Below are positions 1 to 7,647 of a stretch of DNA of 15,785 nt, in pieces. The position numbers and the translations under genes were made by a program. The notes under the pieces are model-generated. The model ran no database searches. It was given only the letters and a program-made list of their open reading frames with translations, and was not told the DNA's origin. The DNA is from Bacteroidota bacterium (GTDB taxonomy: Bacteria > Bacteroidota > Bacteroidia > Chitinophagales > Chitinophagaceae), in contig JAEYUA010000130.1 of assembly GCA_023433755.1 (NCBI GenBank), positions 1-15,785 on the forward strand, in the 5' to 3' direction. Position 1 is the stretch's first letter. Each line of letters begins with the position of its first letter.

Positions 1-2127
1 CTGAAGCAAAGGAAACTTACAGATTCCCTGATTGGCAATCTCTCATCGCGCAGGGACAGCACCCTGAAAGGATTTGAGAGTTATTCGTTTCTGGACAATC
101 TTTACCAGACCCGGGTGGGAATAGATAGCGGAGTGATTGCAAGCAACAGCGTGATGCATTATTTTTCCGCCACCATTTTCAGGCTGAATACGCTTAACGG
201 TGTCAGCTCAGGAAATAATTCCTACCTCGATTACGTGTATAACGATATGATGTCCCAAAAACTCATATCTGAAATGATCACCTATCTCGGACTGATCAAT
301 GCCAATATTTTTAATATCCTGTATAACCGCACCTACGTGGTGGAAACATTGATAGGCACCATGCCTTCATTTGAAGTTTACCAGTCTTATGAAAAAGAGT
401 TTTTGTATAAGGCTTCACCGGAAATAAAAACCAGGTATAACAAGATCCGTTATCATTCAGCGCTCGATCAAAACATACAATACCTGGAAAAAGTCTTCAG
501 CACCTTCAAGGTAGACAGCACTTATGATTATACTACCTGGAGCGCCCTCACTTCAATAGGGGTGAATGATCTGCGGACATTACAAACCAGCCTGCTGCAA
601 GGCGTTATTGATAAAATGCACAGGAGTTATAACAGGGAGGTGCGGAATAAATGGCTGACCCTTGCCCTGCTCACTCTTGCCCTGGTTTTGGTAATGATAA
701 TGGTTTCGTTTACTATTCACAGTATCAGCAGCCTGCTGAACCAGTTGAAAGGTACGGCACTCAAAATCGCAAAAGGAGAACCGGCGCATCCACCTGCGAA
801 ACTGCCGGATGATGCACTCGGGAGTTTATCGAGGTCAATTGCAGAGATAAATTACAGCAATGAACAGCTTGCCTCGGCGACAACCTCTATCGGTAATGGA
901 AATTTTGAAGTGGAGTTGCGTCCCAGGAGCGAAAACGACCTGCTGGGCAATGCACTCTTGCGTATGAAAGAAAACCTGGAAAATTCCATAAGGGAAACAG
1001 AAGAAAGCAGGGAACAGTTCCGCAAACTGGCAGATTTTGTGCCGCAGATCATCTGGACAGCCAATGCTGAAGGTGAAGTGGATTATTTTAATAAACAGTG
1101 GTATGAATTTTCTGGTGCCGGAACTACATTGGGTACTGCCGCCTTCCTGCCTTTTGTACATGAAGAAGAACAGGCCTTTTGCCTGAGGGAATGGACCAAA
1201 GCGGTACGTACAGGGCGGGCTTATGAAATTGAATACCGGTTGCTTGGAAAGAACAGGCAGTACAGGTGGTTCCTGGGCCGTGCGGTTCCGGTGCGCAATG
1301 CAGAAGGAGTGATCATAAAATGGTTTGGTACCTGTACGGATATCCATGACCGTAAGGAAAGAAGCGAACTCCTGGAATCGCTTGTACAGCAGCGCACGCT
1401 CGAACTGGAGCGTTCCAATGATGATCTGAAACAGTTTGCTCATGTAGCCAGTCATGACCTGAAAGAGCCCATGCGAAAGATCCGGATGTTCAGCGGACGG
1501 GTTTATGATGAATATGGAGAAAGCCTGCCTGAAGACGGACAGGATTATTTATTGAAAATCCAGGAAGCTGCGGCAAGAATGTCGGCCATGATTGACGGGG
1601 TGCTGAATTATTCTGTTACTACCAATGTGAATGACCATTACGAGGATATAGATCTCAACCAGGTAATGGGTGAGATCTTGCAGGACCTGGAACTCATGAT
1701 TCAGCAAAAGCAGGCAAAATTTAATTTTGATACGCTTCCTGTTGTGCGCGGTATTCGCGTACTGATCTACCAGTTATTTTACAACCTGGTGGGTAATGCT
1801 CTCAAATTTTCCAAACAAAACGAATCGAATTATATTTCGCTGAAGGCCGAACGTATCACAGGACAGCAATTGAATGAAATGACGGAACTCCAGCCTGGCA
1901 GTTCATACTATGTGATAACGGTAACGGACAAAGGCATCGGTTTTGATCCGGGGAATCGAGAAAAGCTGTTCCAGTTATTCAGCAGGCTCAATGCAAAAGA
2001 TAAATACGAAGGTACCGGCCTGGGCCTGGCCTTATGTAAGAAAATCGTACAGAGGCATAATGGTAATATCAGTGCAGAAGGAAAGGAGAATGAAGGAGCA
2101 AGTTTCAGTGTTTATCTGCCTGTATAA
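1..2127 (+). CDS. Sensor histidine kinase with tandem HAMP-like and PAS domains (5' partial)
   Basis: The frame is open to base 1, so the true start lies outside the window; the GTG at 115 is only an internal codon. The visible part is 708 residues, numbered here from base 1. Residues 1-216 form a helical, probably periplasmic sensor region, followed by one membrane helix (about 218-240). Next come two HAMP-like segments in a row (about 244-285 and 286-330; the second carries IGNGNFEVE and RSENDLLGN). A PAS/PAC domain spans about 338-452. The HisKA domain has its phosphoacceptor at His485 in SHDLKEP. The ATPase domain shows the N box around Asn599 (GNALKFS), G1 at Asp643 (DKGIGFD) and G2 at 671 (GTGLGLALCKK). 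It lacks a receiver domain, so it should phosphorylate a separate protein; the Rcp1-like regulator at 2924 is the nearest candidate (inference). The stop is followed directly by a heptad repeat array. Confidence 0.93.
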   Translation: MKQRKLTDSLIGNLSSRRDSTLKGFESYSFLDNLYQTRVGIDSGVIASNSVMHYFSATIFRLNTLNGVSSGNNSYLDYVYNDMMSQKLISEMITYLGLINANIFNILYNRTYVVETLIGTMPSFEVYQSYEKEFLYKASPEIKTRYNKIRYHSALDQNIQYLEKVFSTFKVDSTYDYTTWSALTSIGVNDLRTLQTSLLQGVIDKMHRSYNREVRNKWLTLALLTLALVLVMIMVSFTIHSISSLLNQLKGTALKIAKGEPAHPPAKLPDDALGSLSRSIAEINYSNEQLASATTSIGNGNFEVELRPRSENDLLGNALLRMKENLENSIRETEESREQFRKLADFVPQIIWTANAEGEVDYFNKQWYEFSGAGTTLGTAAFLPFVHEEEQAFCLREWTKAVRTGRAYEIEYRLLGKNRQYRWFLGRAVPVRNAEGVIIKWFGTCTDIHDRKERSELLESLVQQRTLELERSNDDLKQFAHVASHDLKEPMRKIRMFSGRVYDEYGESLPEDGQDYLLKIQEAAARMSAMIDGVLNYSVTTNVNDHYEDIDLNQVMGEILQDLELMIQQKQAKFNFDTLPVVRGIRVLIYQLFYNLVGNALKFSKQNESNYISLKAERITGQQLNEMTELQPGSSYYVITVTDKGIGFDPGNREKLFQLFSRLNAKDKYEGTGLGLALCKKIVQRHNGNISAEGKENEGASFSVYLPV

Positions 2128-2169
2128 GGCTAAAGGCCAAGGCCATAAGCCCTTGACCTTTTAGCTCAT
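2128..2169. repeat. Heptad array A / bidirectional terminator-like hairpin
   Basis: Six consecutive 7-base units start one base after the stop of the histidine kinase gene. The first two are GGCTAAA and GGCCAAG; later units drift (GCCATAA, GCCCTTG, ACCTTTT, AGCTCAT). The same stretch folds: GCTAAAGGCCAAGG (2129-2142) opposes CCTTGACCTTTTAGC (2151-2165), with one bulge and one mismatch that becomes a G-U pair in the minus-strand transcript. It lies between two convergent genes, so a two-way terminator role is plausible. Assignment to the heptad family rests on its phase and its likeness to the array at 10576. Confidence 0.55.
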
Positions 2170-2174
2170 GAACC

Positions 2175-2753
2175 CTATTTATTCCTGGTATATTTCACTT
2201 CCATAGATTTGAATTCTTTTCCGCTTACCGGGTCGGTCGAATACATTTCCATCACCTGGTTGTCCTTATCAACAATTTTAAAAACTTCCCTGAAATCGCA
2301 ATCCTTTCCTGTAGTGGGATCCACCATCTTACCCTTGATGGTAATGGATTGGGAAGCTTCATCCCAGGGTCCTTCACCCATCATAATTCCGGTTCCCATA
2401 TTATCGATCCAGGTAGAGATAAAAACTTTTTTTGCATTGTCAAATGCAATCCAGCTCATGCCATTGAAAGGCATGCCATCAAATGATCCAGTATGAATGC
2501 TTTGCTGGTAGCGTCCATCCATCAGCATCTGGTTGGTGGAAGTGGTTTTGCTTTTTGTGGGAGGTGCTCCCGGCGCCATCCATAGGGTGATTTCACCTGA
2601 CCAGACGCCGTCCCAGCTCGCCAGCATTTTATGCTCTTTGCCGGGCGTCATATAGTTCATCCAGTTTTTCATGGCATTGGAATCGGGCATTTGAGCACTC
2701 ACTGAAACAGCCAGTGTCAATAGCAGGCAGGTCAAAATGGTCACTCGTTTCAT
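2175..2753 (-). CDS. Secreted DUF1579-type protein
   Basis: 192 residues with a clear Sec signal peptide (MKR, a hydrophobic run, then a cleavage site near VSVSA/QMPD), so the mature protein is periplasmic or secreted. After the leader come TPGKEHKMLASWDGVWSGE, WIDNMGTGIMMGEGPWD and a C-terminal segment with DPTTGKDCDFREVFKIVD. These match the DUF1579 family as I remember it, a small beta-rich, lipocalin-like fold whose biochemical role is not established. Length is normal for the family. The gene is convergent with the upstream sensor kinase and divergent from the response regulator. A near-match to the -7 promoter motif (TACATTTA on the minus strand, 2776 to 2769) lies about 16 bases before the ATG. 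No function should be assumed from position alone. Confidence 0.85.
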   Translation of the reverse strand: MKRVTILTCLLLTLAVSVSAQMPDSNAMKNWMNYMTPGKEHKMLASWDGVWSGEITLWMAPGAPPTKSKTTSTNQMLMDGRYQQSIHTGSFDGMPFNGMSWIAFDNAKKVFISTWIDNMGTGIMMGEGPWDEASQSITIKGKMVDPTTGKDCDFREVFKIVDKDNQVMEMYSTDPVSGKEFKSMEVKYTRNK

Positions 2754-2768
2754 ATAAAAAAGTTTTAA

Positions 2769-2776
2769 TAAATGTA
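2769..2776 (-). promoter_or_regulatory. Possible -7 promoter element of the DUF1579 gene
   Basis: Minus-strand TACATTTA differs by one base from the Bacteroidota consensus TAnnTTTG and would give a leader of roughly 10 bases before the ATG at 2753. No convincing -33 TTG element was found at the right distance. The surrounding 170-base divergent gap (2754-2923) is A/T-rich and shows no RNA gene. Confidence 0.25.
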
Positions 2777-2923
2777 AACAATCACGGCAGGAGAAAAAAA
2801 ATCATTTTCCCGGGGCCTGACTGTGCTTTACTTAGGCAGTTATGATGAATGAGGATAAAGATGCAACTGCATTACATCATAATAAATGAGGTGTGCTGGC
2901 ATAAATTTTTAATTGAACTCAGC

Positions 2924-3331
2924 ATGCCAAATGAACCTGTCATTTTATATGCAGAAGATGACCTGGATGATTTCGAATCCGTAAAAGAAGCACTGGAACA
3001 GCTATCAGGAAATTGCCGGCTCCACCATGCCAGGAACGGGGAGGAGGCTGTTGAATACCTGCAACAAAATCAAAATGATCTACCCTGCCTGATTGTACTG
3101 GATCTCAATATGCCAGTAATGAACGGGAAAGAGGTACTGTACTGGCTGAAAGAAAATGAGGCCTTCAGCCACATCCAGGTAATTGTTTTCACTACTTCCT
3201 CCCGTGAGGATGATGTAAAACTTTGCCAGAAATATGGCTGTACTTTTTTTAGAAAGCCCACACTCTACCGCGACTTGTTGCACATCGCCCAGATGATGCT
3301 CCAGATGTGCGCCAGGGCTGCCCGCGTTTGA
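2924..3331 (+). CDS. Rcp1-type single-domain response regulator
   Basis: The product is a lone receiver domain of 135 residues, with no output domain. The reading frame opens at an ATG at 2849, but the domain begins at MPNEPVILYAEDD, so the ATG at 2924 is preferred; the extra 25 residues do not look like receiver sequence. Receiver landmarks are complete: acidic pocket Glu11-Asp12-Asp13, phosphoacceptor Asp60 in VLDLNMP, switch Thr90 and Lys111 in FRKP. The type resembles the Rcp1 partners of phytochrome-like and PAS-containing histidine kinases, which usually act through protein contacts or phosphotransfer. The histidine kinase ending at 2127 is of the matching kind (inference). The next gene starts 48 bases downstream on the same strand and could be cotranscribed. 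An imperfect -7 element (TAAATTTT, 2902-2909) precedes the start. Confidence 0.9.
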   Translation: MPNEPVILYAEDDLDDFESVKEALEQLSGNCRLHHARNGEEAVEYLQQNQNDLPCLIVLDLNMPVMNGKEVLYWLKENEAFSHIQVIVFTTSSREDDVKLCQKYGCTFFRKPTLYRDLLHIAQMMLQMCARAARV

Positions 3332-3379
3332 TACTGTTCAGGCAAGTTGTTTGCATTACCCAGCAGAAATGCCAGTACT

Positions 3380-4837
3380 ATGATCAAAAAATTCCTGGGA
3401 TTTCTCATCCTGATGGTTCAGGGAAACTTCAGCCAGGCTCAATATAACGTTCCTCCCGGTATGCAGCAGCCCGACTCAGTAACGGTGGCTGCCAGTAACC
3501 GCTACCTTCCTGCATCTTTCCTTAAAAAAATAGTAACGGGTAAAAATTACCGCAAAGAGTGGTCAACACCCGTTAAGATGGCAGTACTGGACCTGGAAGG
3601 TTCCGGCCTCAGTATAGTTAAAATGGGAGGAGGCATGCAAACCAAATCACTGAGGCTTGTTGACCAGCAAGGAAGGGAATGGGCGCTCAGAACCGTGGAT
3701 AAATTCGCAGAAGGTGCCGTTCCCCCGGGTTTGAAAAATACTGTTGCAGAGAAGATTGTACAGGATATGATTTCTGCCGGTTACCCTTATGCGGCCCTTA
3801 CTGTAGGCGCCCTTTGCGAAGTGGCCGGTATCAGCGCTCCGCGTCCAAGATTATATTTTGTTCCTGATGCGGAATTTCTTGGCGCTTACCGCGAGCATTT
3901 TGCCAATACAGTTTGTTTTCTTGAAAGAAGGGAACCCATTCCCGGCACATTGGAAACACAGGATGTTTTATTTGAAATGGTAGACCATAACCAGGACCAG
4001 GTCATGCAGAAAGCTGTTTTGAATGCCCGCCTGATGGATATGCTGGTGGCAGACTGGGACCGGCACGAAGGACAGTGGTTATGGGCATCCCGGGATTCGG
4101 CTGGCAGGGAATGGTACTACCCGGTACCTCTTGACAGGGACCAGGCATTTTTTATGTCGGGCGGTCTTTTGCCAGGCCTTGTAAAAGCCATCGCCATGCC
4201 TCATATCAACAGTTTCAAAAAAGACAGCAGGAATATCAGGATGCTCAGCTATAAATCATGGGAATTTGACAGGTTTTTCCTGAATGACCTGGATGATGCT
4301 GAATGGCGCGCCATAATCAGTGATTTTACCAGCAGGCTCACAGACGAAGCCATCGAAGCCTCGGTGAAAAACCTGCCACCTGAAATTTATGCCATCAGTG
4401 GTGCTCATGTTACTTCCATTCTTAAGAGCCGGCGCGACGGGCTAATGGAAAATGCCTTGAAATATTACCAGTTCCTGGCGTCTAAAGTAATGGTAGCCGG
4501 AAGTAATGCAGACGAGATCTTCAGGGTTTCGGGCGACAGGGAAGGCCTGGTAGTTAAAGCTTACAAAAGAGAGAACGGAATGGAAGGAGCCCCGCTTTAT
4601 GAACGTCGCTTTCAATCAGGCGATACCAAAGAAATTATAATTTATGGCTTGCAGGGTGATGACCAGTTCATTGTTGAAGAAACCGCCAATACCGGCATCA
4701 GGCTGAATTTTTATGGCAACAAAGGCAAGGACAGTTACCACATAGGCGGTAAATCAAAAATCTGGTTATACGATTCACGCATGGAAGAAAATATGTTTGT
4801 ACAAAAAGGAAGGGCACGCATCGTTTATCATGACTGA
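3380..4837 (+). CDS. Secreted protein with kinase-like DWDRHE/DRDQAF motifs
   Basis: 485 residues. The frame opens at a TTG (3347), but the ATG at 3380 gives a proper signal peptide (MIKKFLGFLILMVQGNFSQA, cleavage near SQA/QY), so it is chosen. The mature part starts with ASFLKKIVTGKNYRKEWSTPV, then GGGMQTKSLRLVD, ALRTVDK (Lys108), a helical region, DMLVADWDRHEGQW (Asp225 to Trp233) and VPLDRDQAF (Asp252, Asp254). The C-terminus (about 415-460) carries IIIYGLQGDDQF and NFYGNKGKDSY, glycine/aspartate-rich turns of a beta type. From memory, this block also occurs inside larger Bacteroidota metallophosphoesterase/outer-membrane barrel proteins; here it stands alone, with neither phosphoesterase nor barrel. 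The order Lys, then DRHE, then DxD resembles FAM20, CotH or HipA-like atypical kinases; that reading is inference. It follows the response regulator by 48 bases. Confidence 0.75.
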   Translation: MIKKFLGFLILMVQGNFSQAQYNVPPGMQQPDSVTVAASNRYLPASFLKKIVTGKNYRKEWSTPVKMAVLDLEGSGLSIVKMGGGMQTKSLRLVDQQGREWALRTVDKFAEGAVPPGLKNTVAEKIVQDMISAGYPYAALTVGALCEVAGISAPRPRLYFVPDAEFLGAYREHFANTVCFLERREPIPGTLETQDVLFEMVDHNQDQVMQKAVLNARLMDMLVADWDRHEGQWLWASRDSAGREWYYPVPLDRDQAFFMSGGLLPGLVKAIAMPHINSFKKDSRNIRMLSYKSWEFDRFFLNDLDDAEWRAIISDFTSRLTDEAIEASVKNLPPEIYAISGAHVTSILKSRRDGLMENALKYYQFLASKVMVAGSNADEIFRVSGDREGLVVKAYKRENGMEGAPLYERRFQSGDTKEIIIYGLQGDDQFIVEETANTGIRLNFYGNKGKDSYHIGGKSKIWLYDSRMEENMFVQKGRARIVYHD

Positions 4838-4882
4838 AAAAGTGCCAAATAATTTTTCCTGAACTTTGGCGATACGTTCGCT

Positions 4883-5641
4883 ATGGAATATTTCGTTCAA
4901 CCCGGTTCAATTGTCAGGAAGGTATGGGGAAAGAGTGATACCATTCTTTTCATCTTTGCCGGTTCAGCCGCTGAATTCGCACTCAATAAAGCTGTGGACT
5001 GGCTTTATTTCACCGGGCGCCTGCCCGCTGATCCCATAGGACGTTTATTCTCTACCGTGAGATATGCAAGAGGAATTATCTTTTCAAGTCATGAAGAAGC
5101 CATCAAAACCATAGACAGGATCACGGCCATTCATTCCGGTGTGGAAAAGGCGAGAAGTGCACAGATACCCGCCTGGGCTTACCGTGATGTGTTGTACATG
5201 CTCATTCATTATTCCATCGCTTCTTATGAATTGCTGGAAAGAAAACTTTCTGATGAAGAAAAAGCCGAACTGTATGATGTTTTTTACCGGCTCGGGAAAA
5301 GAATGCAACTGGAAGAACTGCCCGCCAATTACATTGAATGGCTGCCTCACCGTGAAGCACATATGCAAAACGACCTACGGTATTCAGATTATACCCGGGA
5401 TCTTTTTCAGCAGTATAAAAAACACCTGGGAAGTACACGTTACCGGGTTTTACTGGAAGCCCAGAAACTGGTGATGCCGCTCACAGTACGGAAGATGCTG
5501 GCAATGGATACTACCCGCTGGCTGAAACCCGTGGTGCCTTTGTATAAATTCAGCCGGTTGATCAGGATGGATGGTGTAGTGAAATCTTTTTTGCTACCTT
5601 CTGCTTATCATCAGCAGATCAAAGAACTGGATGTAACATAA
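4883..5641 (+). CDS. DUF2236 / MpaB-Lcp-like oxygenase family protein
   Basis: 252 residues. The sequence FAGSAAEFALNKAVDWLYFTGRLPADPIGRL, the following YARGIIF, then ITAIHSGVE with His84 and MLIHYSIASYE with His109 fit the DUF2236 family, which includes the fungal MpaB oxygenase and the rubber-cleaving latex clearing protein. In the latter, a histidine of this region binds heme. Whether this short bacterial version binds heme, or what it oxidises, cannot be told from sequence. There is no signal peptide; the helix near residues 20-32 is not a clear membrane anchor, so it is probably cytoplasmic or membrane-associated. The ATG at 4883 is the first good start, and a near-match to the -7 motif (GAACTTTG, 4861-4868) lies just before it. 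The thioesterase gene begins 7 bases after its stop, suggesting a shared transcript. Confidence 0.78.
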   Translation: MEYFVQPGSIVRKVWGKSDTILFIFAGSAAEFALNKAVDWLYFTGRLPADPIGRLFSTVRYARGIIFSSHEEAIKTIDRITAIHSGVEKARSAQIPAWAYRDVLYMLIHYSIASYELLERKLSDEEKAELYDVFYRLGKRMQLEELPANYIEWLPHREAHMQNDLRYSDYTRDLFQQYKKHLGSTRYRVLLEAQKLVMPLTVRKMLAMDTTRWLKPVVPLYKFSRLIRMDGVVKSFLLPSAYHQQIKELDVT

Positions 5642-5648
5642 AAAATAA

Positions 5649-6089
5649 ATGATGCCGATCTGGAACCAGGAAGTACAATTGAAAGATGTTCAGCGAATGG
5701 GAAAAGGAACCATGGTTGAACATACAGGTATCGAGATTACCGAAATAGGGGATCATTATCTCAAGGGGACAATGCCTGTGGACCGCCGGACCACGCAGCC
5801 CATGGGTATTCTTCACGGAGGTGCATCTGTAGCGCTGGCAGAAACCCTTGGAAGTATTGCAGCCAACCTGGTAGTTGACAATAAAAAGAATTATTGTGTA
5901 GGACTTGATATCAATGCCAACCACCTCCGTCAGGCCCGTGCCGGAACATTAGTTACCGGCATTGCAAAGCCCATTCACATTGGTAAATCAACACAGGTCT
6001 GGAGCATTGAGATATTTAATCAGGAAAATCAACTCGTTTGTGTCAGCAGGCTTACCATGGCTGTTCTCTCGCTCGCAGCTCGCGGCTAG
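5649..6089 (+). CDS. Hotdog-fold acyl-CoA thioesterase (PaaI / MenI-YdiI type)
   Basis: 146 residues, the usual size for a single hotdog domain. The diagnostic segment is QPMGILHGGASVALAETLGS (50-69), with the HGG turn and Glu65 at the position of the catalytic glutamate of E. coli YdiI (Glu63). The family hydrolyses acyl-CoA thioesters such as 1,4-dihydroxy-2-naphthoyl-CoA (menaquinone pathway), phenylacetyl-CoA derivatives or other aromatic and acyl substrates; the substrate here is unknown. It is cytosolic and probably works as a tetramer. Two ATGs in tandem (5649, 5652) could start it. Only 7 bases separate it from the DUF2236 gene, so the two may act on related lipid or quinone-like substrates (inference). 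The last residues (about SLAARG) and the TAG stop are encoded inside heptad array B, so the C-terminus is probably not ancestral. Confidence 0.88.
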   Translation: MMPIWNQEVQLKDVQRMGKGTMVEHTGIEITEIGDHYLKGTMPVDRRTTQPMGILHGGASVALAETLGSIAANLVVDNKKNYCVGLDINANHLRQARAGTLVTGIAKPIHIGKSTQVWSIEIFNQENQLVCVSRLTMAVLSLAARG

Positions 6090-6105
6090 TTGCTCGCAGC
6101 TTACC
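6071..6105. repeat. Heptad array B (GCTCGCA type)
   Basis: Five consecutive 7-base units: GCTCGCA twice, GCTCGCG, GCTAGTT and a terminal GCTTACC. The array begins within the end of the thioesterase gene, contains its TAG stop (6087-6089, in unit GCTAGTT) and ends one base before the minus-strand stop of the histidine kinase (6106-6108). It therefore fills the whole 16-base gap between two convergent genes. No strong hairpin with a T-run is present, so it is not an ordinary terminator. Confidence 0.75.
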
Positions 6106-7515
6106 TCATTGTGCTTTTGGAAGCGTGAAAGAAAAAATACTGCCCTTGCCTTCTTCACTCTCTATATACATCTGGCCGCCATTCTTTGCCAGGAATTCCT
6201 TGCAAAGCATCAGTCCCAACCCGGTACCTGATTCGCTGGCCGTTCCTTTGGTGGTGAAGAAATTATTTTCATTCAGCTTTTGAAGTGTTTCCGCGTTCAT
6301 ACCCGTTCCTGAATCCTGCACATAGATCTCAACAAAGGAAGCAGCTTCATTAACGCCTACCAGGATATTACCCTGCTGCGGGGTGAATTTAATGGCATTG
6401 GACAAGAGATTTCTCAACACCAGATTCACCATATCCTTATCTGCATACACATAAAAAGGTTTCTGGTTCTGAGATTCCACATAGATCTGCTTTGCTTCCG
6501 CCTGCAGGCGCAGCAGGTGCATTACATCATTTATCATTTGGGAAACATCCAGTTCTTCAGGCCTTACATTTCCAGCCTGCATCTGCGATTTGCTCCACTG
6601 CAAAAGGTTTTCCATCAGCCCGATGGTATAGTTCAAATCCATCAGCACATCTGGTACCAGCACCTTGATTTCGTCGCCAGGCATGTTCTGCTGGTGCATA
6701 TTCCGGAAAAGATTTCTCAGCGCATACATCGGTGTTTTGAGGTCATGGGCAATCACCGAAAAAAGTTTGGTTTTAAGGTTGTTCAGCTCCGCCAGTTCCT
6801 CTTTCTGCGCTTCGATCTCAAGATTTTTTTTATGAAGCGCCCTTTGTTTGGCCAGCAGTTGGAACTGGTAACCATTGTTTTCCTTTTTGATCAGGAAGAG
6901 GCCATAAAAAATAAATCCAAGGGAGATCAAATTATTAAAATAATACAGGAAGCGGTTGTGGTCGCGCAGTTCATAAGTGAAATCCTGCAATACCGCCGAA
7001 AGAATGAAATAGTTGACCATTGAAAGGGCAATGGTGAAGATCATATAGCCCATGTCCTGCAGGAAAAATACCGCCAGGATGCCGTAGAGAATAAAGTGTA
7101 ATTCAATGCCTGTATCAAATCCTTTCAGGTAAACGAAGCCGGTAAAGAATGGGTACAGGATAAAGTACAGAAGTTGTGCTGCTTCATATTTGTAAAGATG
7201 GTTCAGCAGCAGTGTCACTATGCTGATGGTTACAGGCACAGTGGCAAGCAGCCAGGCTGACAAAGGCACTTCATCATAATGAAAAGCTCCCATCAGCGGA
7301 ATGAAAAAACCAATTATGAGCTGGAAAAAATTGACCTGGTTGAAGATGCCCAGCTTCCTTTTTTCATAATCATCCAACTGTTCGGTGAACCCGAGTTGTT
7401 TGATAAGTAAGAATAACTTCAGGGATTGAAGTTTTACTGTATGGAAATAGCCTGCAAGTTCTATAGAACGCAGCTTCTCAGCAAGGTAGTTTTTCTTCCC
7501 GGTAAGGATTTCCAT
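6106..7515 (-). CDS. Orphan membrane sensor histidine kinase with six transmembrane helices
   Basis: 469 residues. A short cytoplasmic N-terminus (with DDYEKRKLGIFNQ near 48-60) leads into about six membrane helices between residues 60 and 210 (for example WLLATVPVTISIVTLLL and LISLGFIFYGLFLI), with only short loops. The signal is thus probably sensed in or at the membrane. A coiled coil rich in Lys and Glu (about 220-247) joins it to HisKA, with the phosphoacceptor at His257 in SVIAHDLKTP. The ATPase domain has the N box NLLSNAIKFT, G1 DSGTGM and G2 SGTGLGLMLCKEF. No response regulator adjoins it, so its partner is elsewhere. A weak promoter candidate lies upstream (minus strand, TTTG then TATTTTG around 7549-7575). 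It is separated from upstream gcvP by a terminator, so it is not part of a gcvP operon. Its stop lies one base from heptad array B. Confidence 0.92.
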   Translation of the reverse strand: MEILTGKKNYLAEKLRSIELAGYFHTVKLQSLKLFLLIKQLGFTEQLDDYEKRKLGIFNQVNFFQLIIGFFIPLMGAFHYDEVPLSAWLLATVPVTISIVTLLLNHLYKYEAAQLLYFILYPFFTGFVYLKGFDTGIELHFILYGILAVFFLQDMGYMIFTIALSMVNYFILSAVLQDFTYELRDHNRFLYYFNNLISLGFIFYGLFLIKKENNGYQFQLLAKQRALHKKNLEIEAQKEELAELNNLKTKLFSVIAHDLKTPMYALRNLFRNMHQQNMPGDEIKVLVPDVLMDLNYTIGLMENLLQWSKSQMQAGNVRPEELDVSQMINDVMHLLRLQAEAKQIYVESQNQKPFYVYADKDMVNLVLRNLLSNAIKFTPQQGNILVGVNEAASFVEIYVQDSGTGMNAETLQKLNENNFFTTKGTASESGTGLGLMLCKEFLAKNGGQMYIESEEGKGSIFSFTLPKAQ

Positions 7516-7600
7516 AGTGTTTCAGTTGTTTCGGATCGGTGGAAGAACAAAATATGAAATTTTACGGCAAATCCAAGGCTTTCTACTATCTGTTCCCAAA

Positions 7601-7630
7601 TAAAAAACCCCCGGATGAACGAGGGTTTTT
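7601..7630 (-). terminator. Rho-independent terminator of gcvP
   Basis: On the minus strand, AAAAACCCTCG is followed by a six-base loop and CGGGGGTTTTTT. The stem is G/C-rich, includes one G-U pair and ends in a run of six T. It begins about 18 bases after the gcvP stop. On the plus strand the stem has a C-A mismatch, so the structure favours minus-strand transcription. Confidence 0.85.
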
Positions 7631-7647
7631 CTGCTGAGTATTTACTC

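Noticed and set aside
835..1455. Long open frame on the minus strand inside the first histidine kinase
   Set aside because: It lies wholly within a well-supported kinase domain region and its translation shows no domain; it is a shadow.
2849..2923. Upstream ATG start of the response regulator
   Set aside because: The added 25 residues (MRIKMQLHYI and onward) precede the normal start of a receiver domain and do not look like part of it.
4844..4870. GCCAAA / TTTGGC inverted repeat as terminator of the secreted protein gene
   Set aside because: Only six pairs with a 15-base loop and no T-run after it; it overlaps a promoter-like motif and may be chance.
6071..6105. Heptad arrays as CRISPR or intergenic spacer-repeat arrays
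   Set aside because: Units are 7 bases with no spacers, and no cas gene is present.
2868..6530. Shared 13-base word TGCATTACATCAT at 2868 and 6518
   Set aside because: The second copy is within kinase coding sequence; one or more 13-base matches are expected by chance in a window this long.
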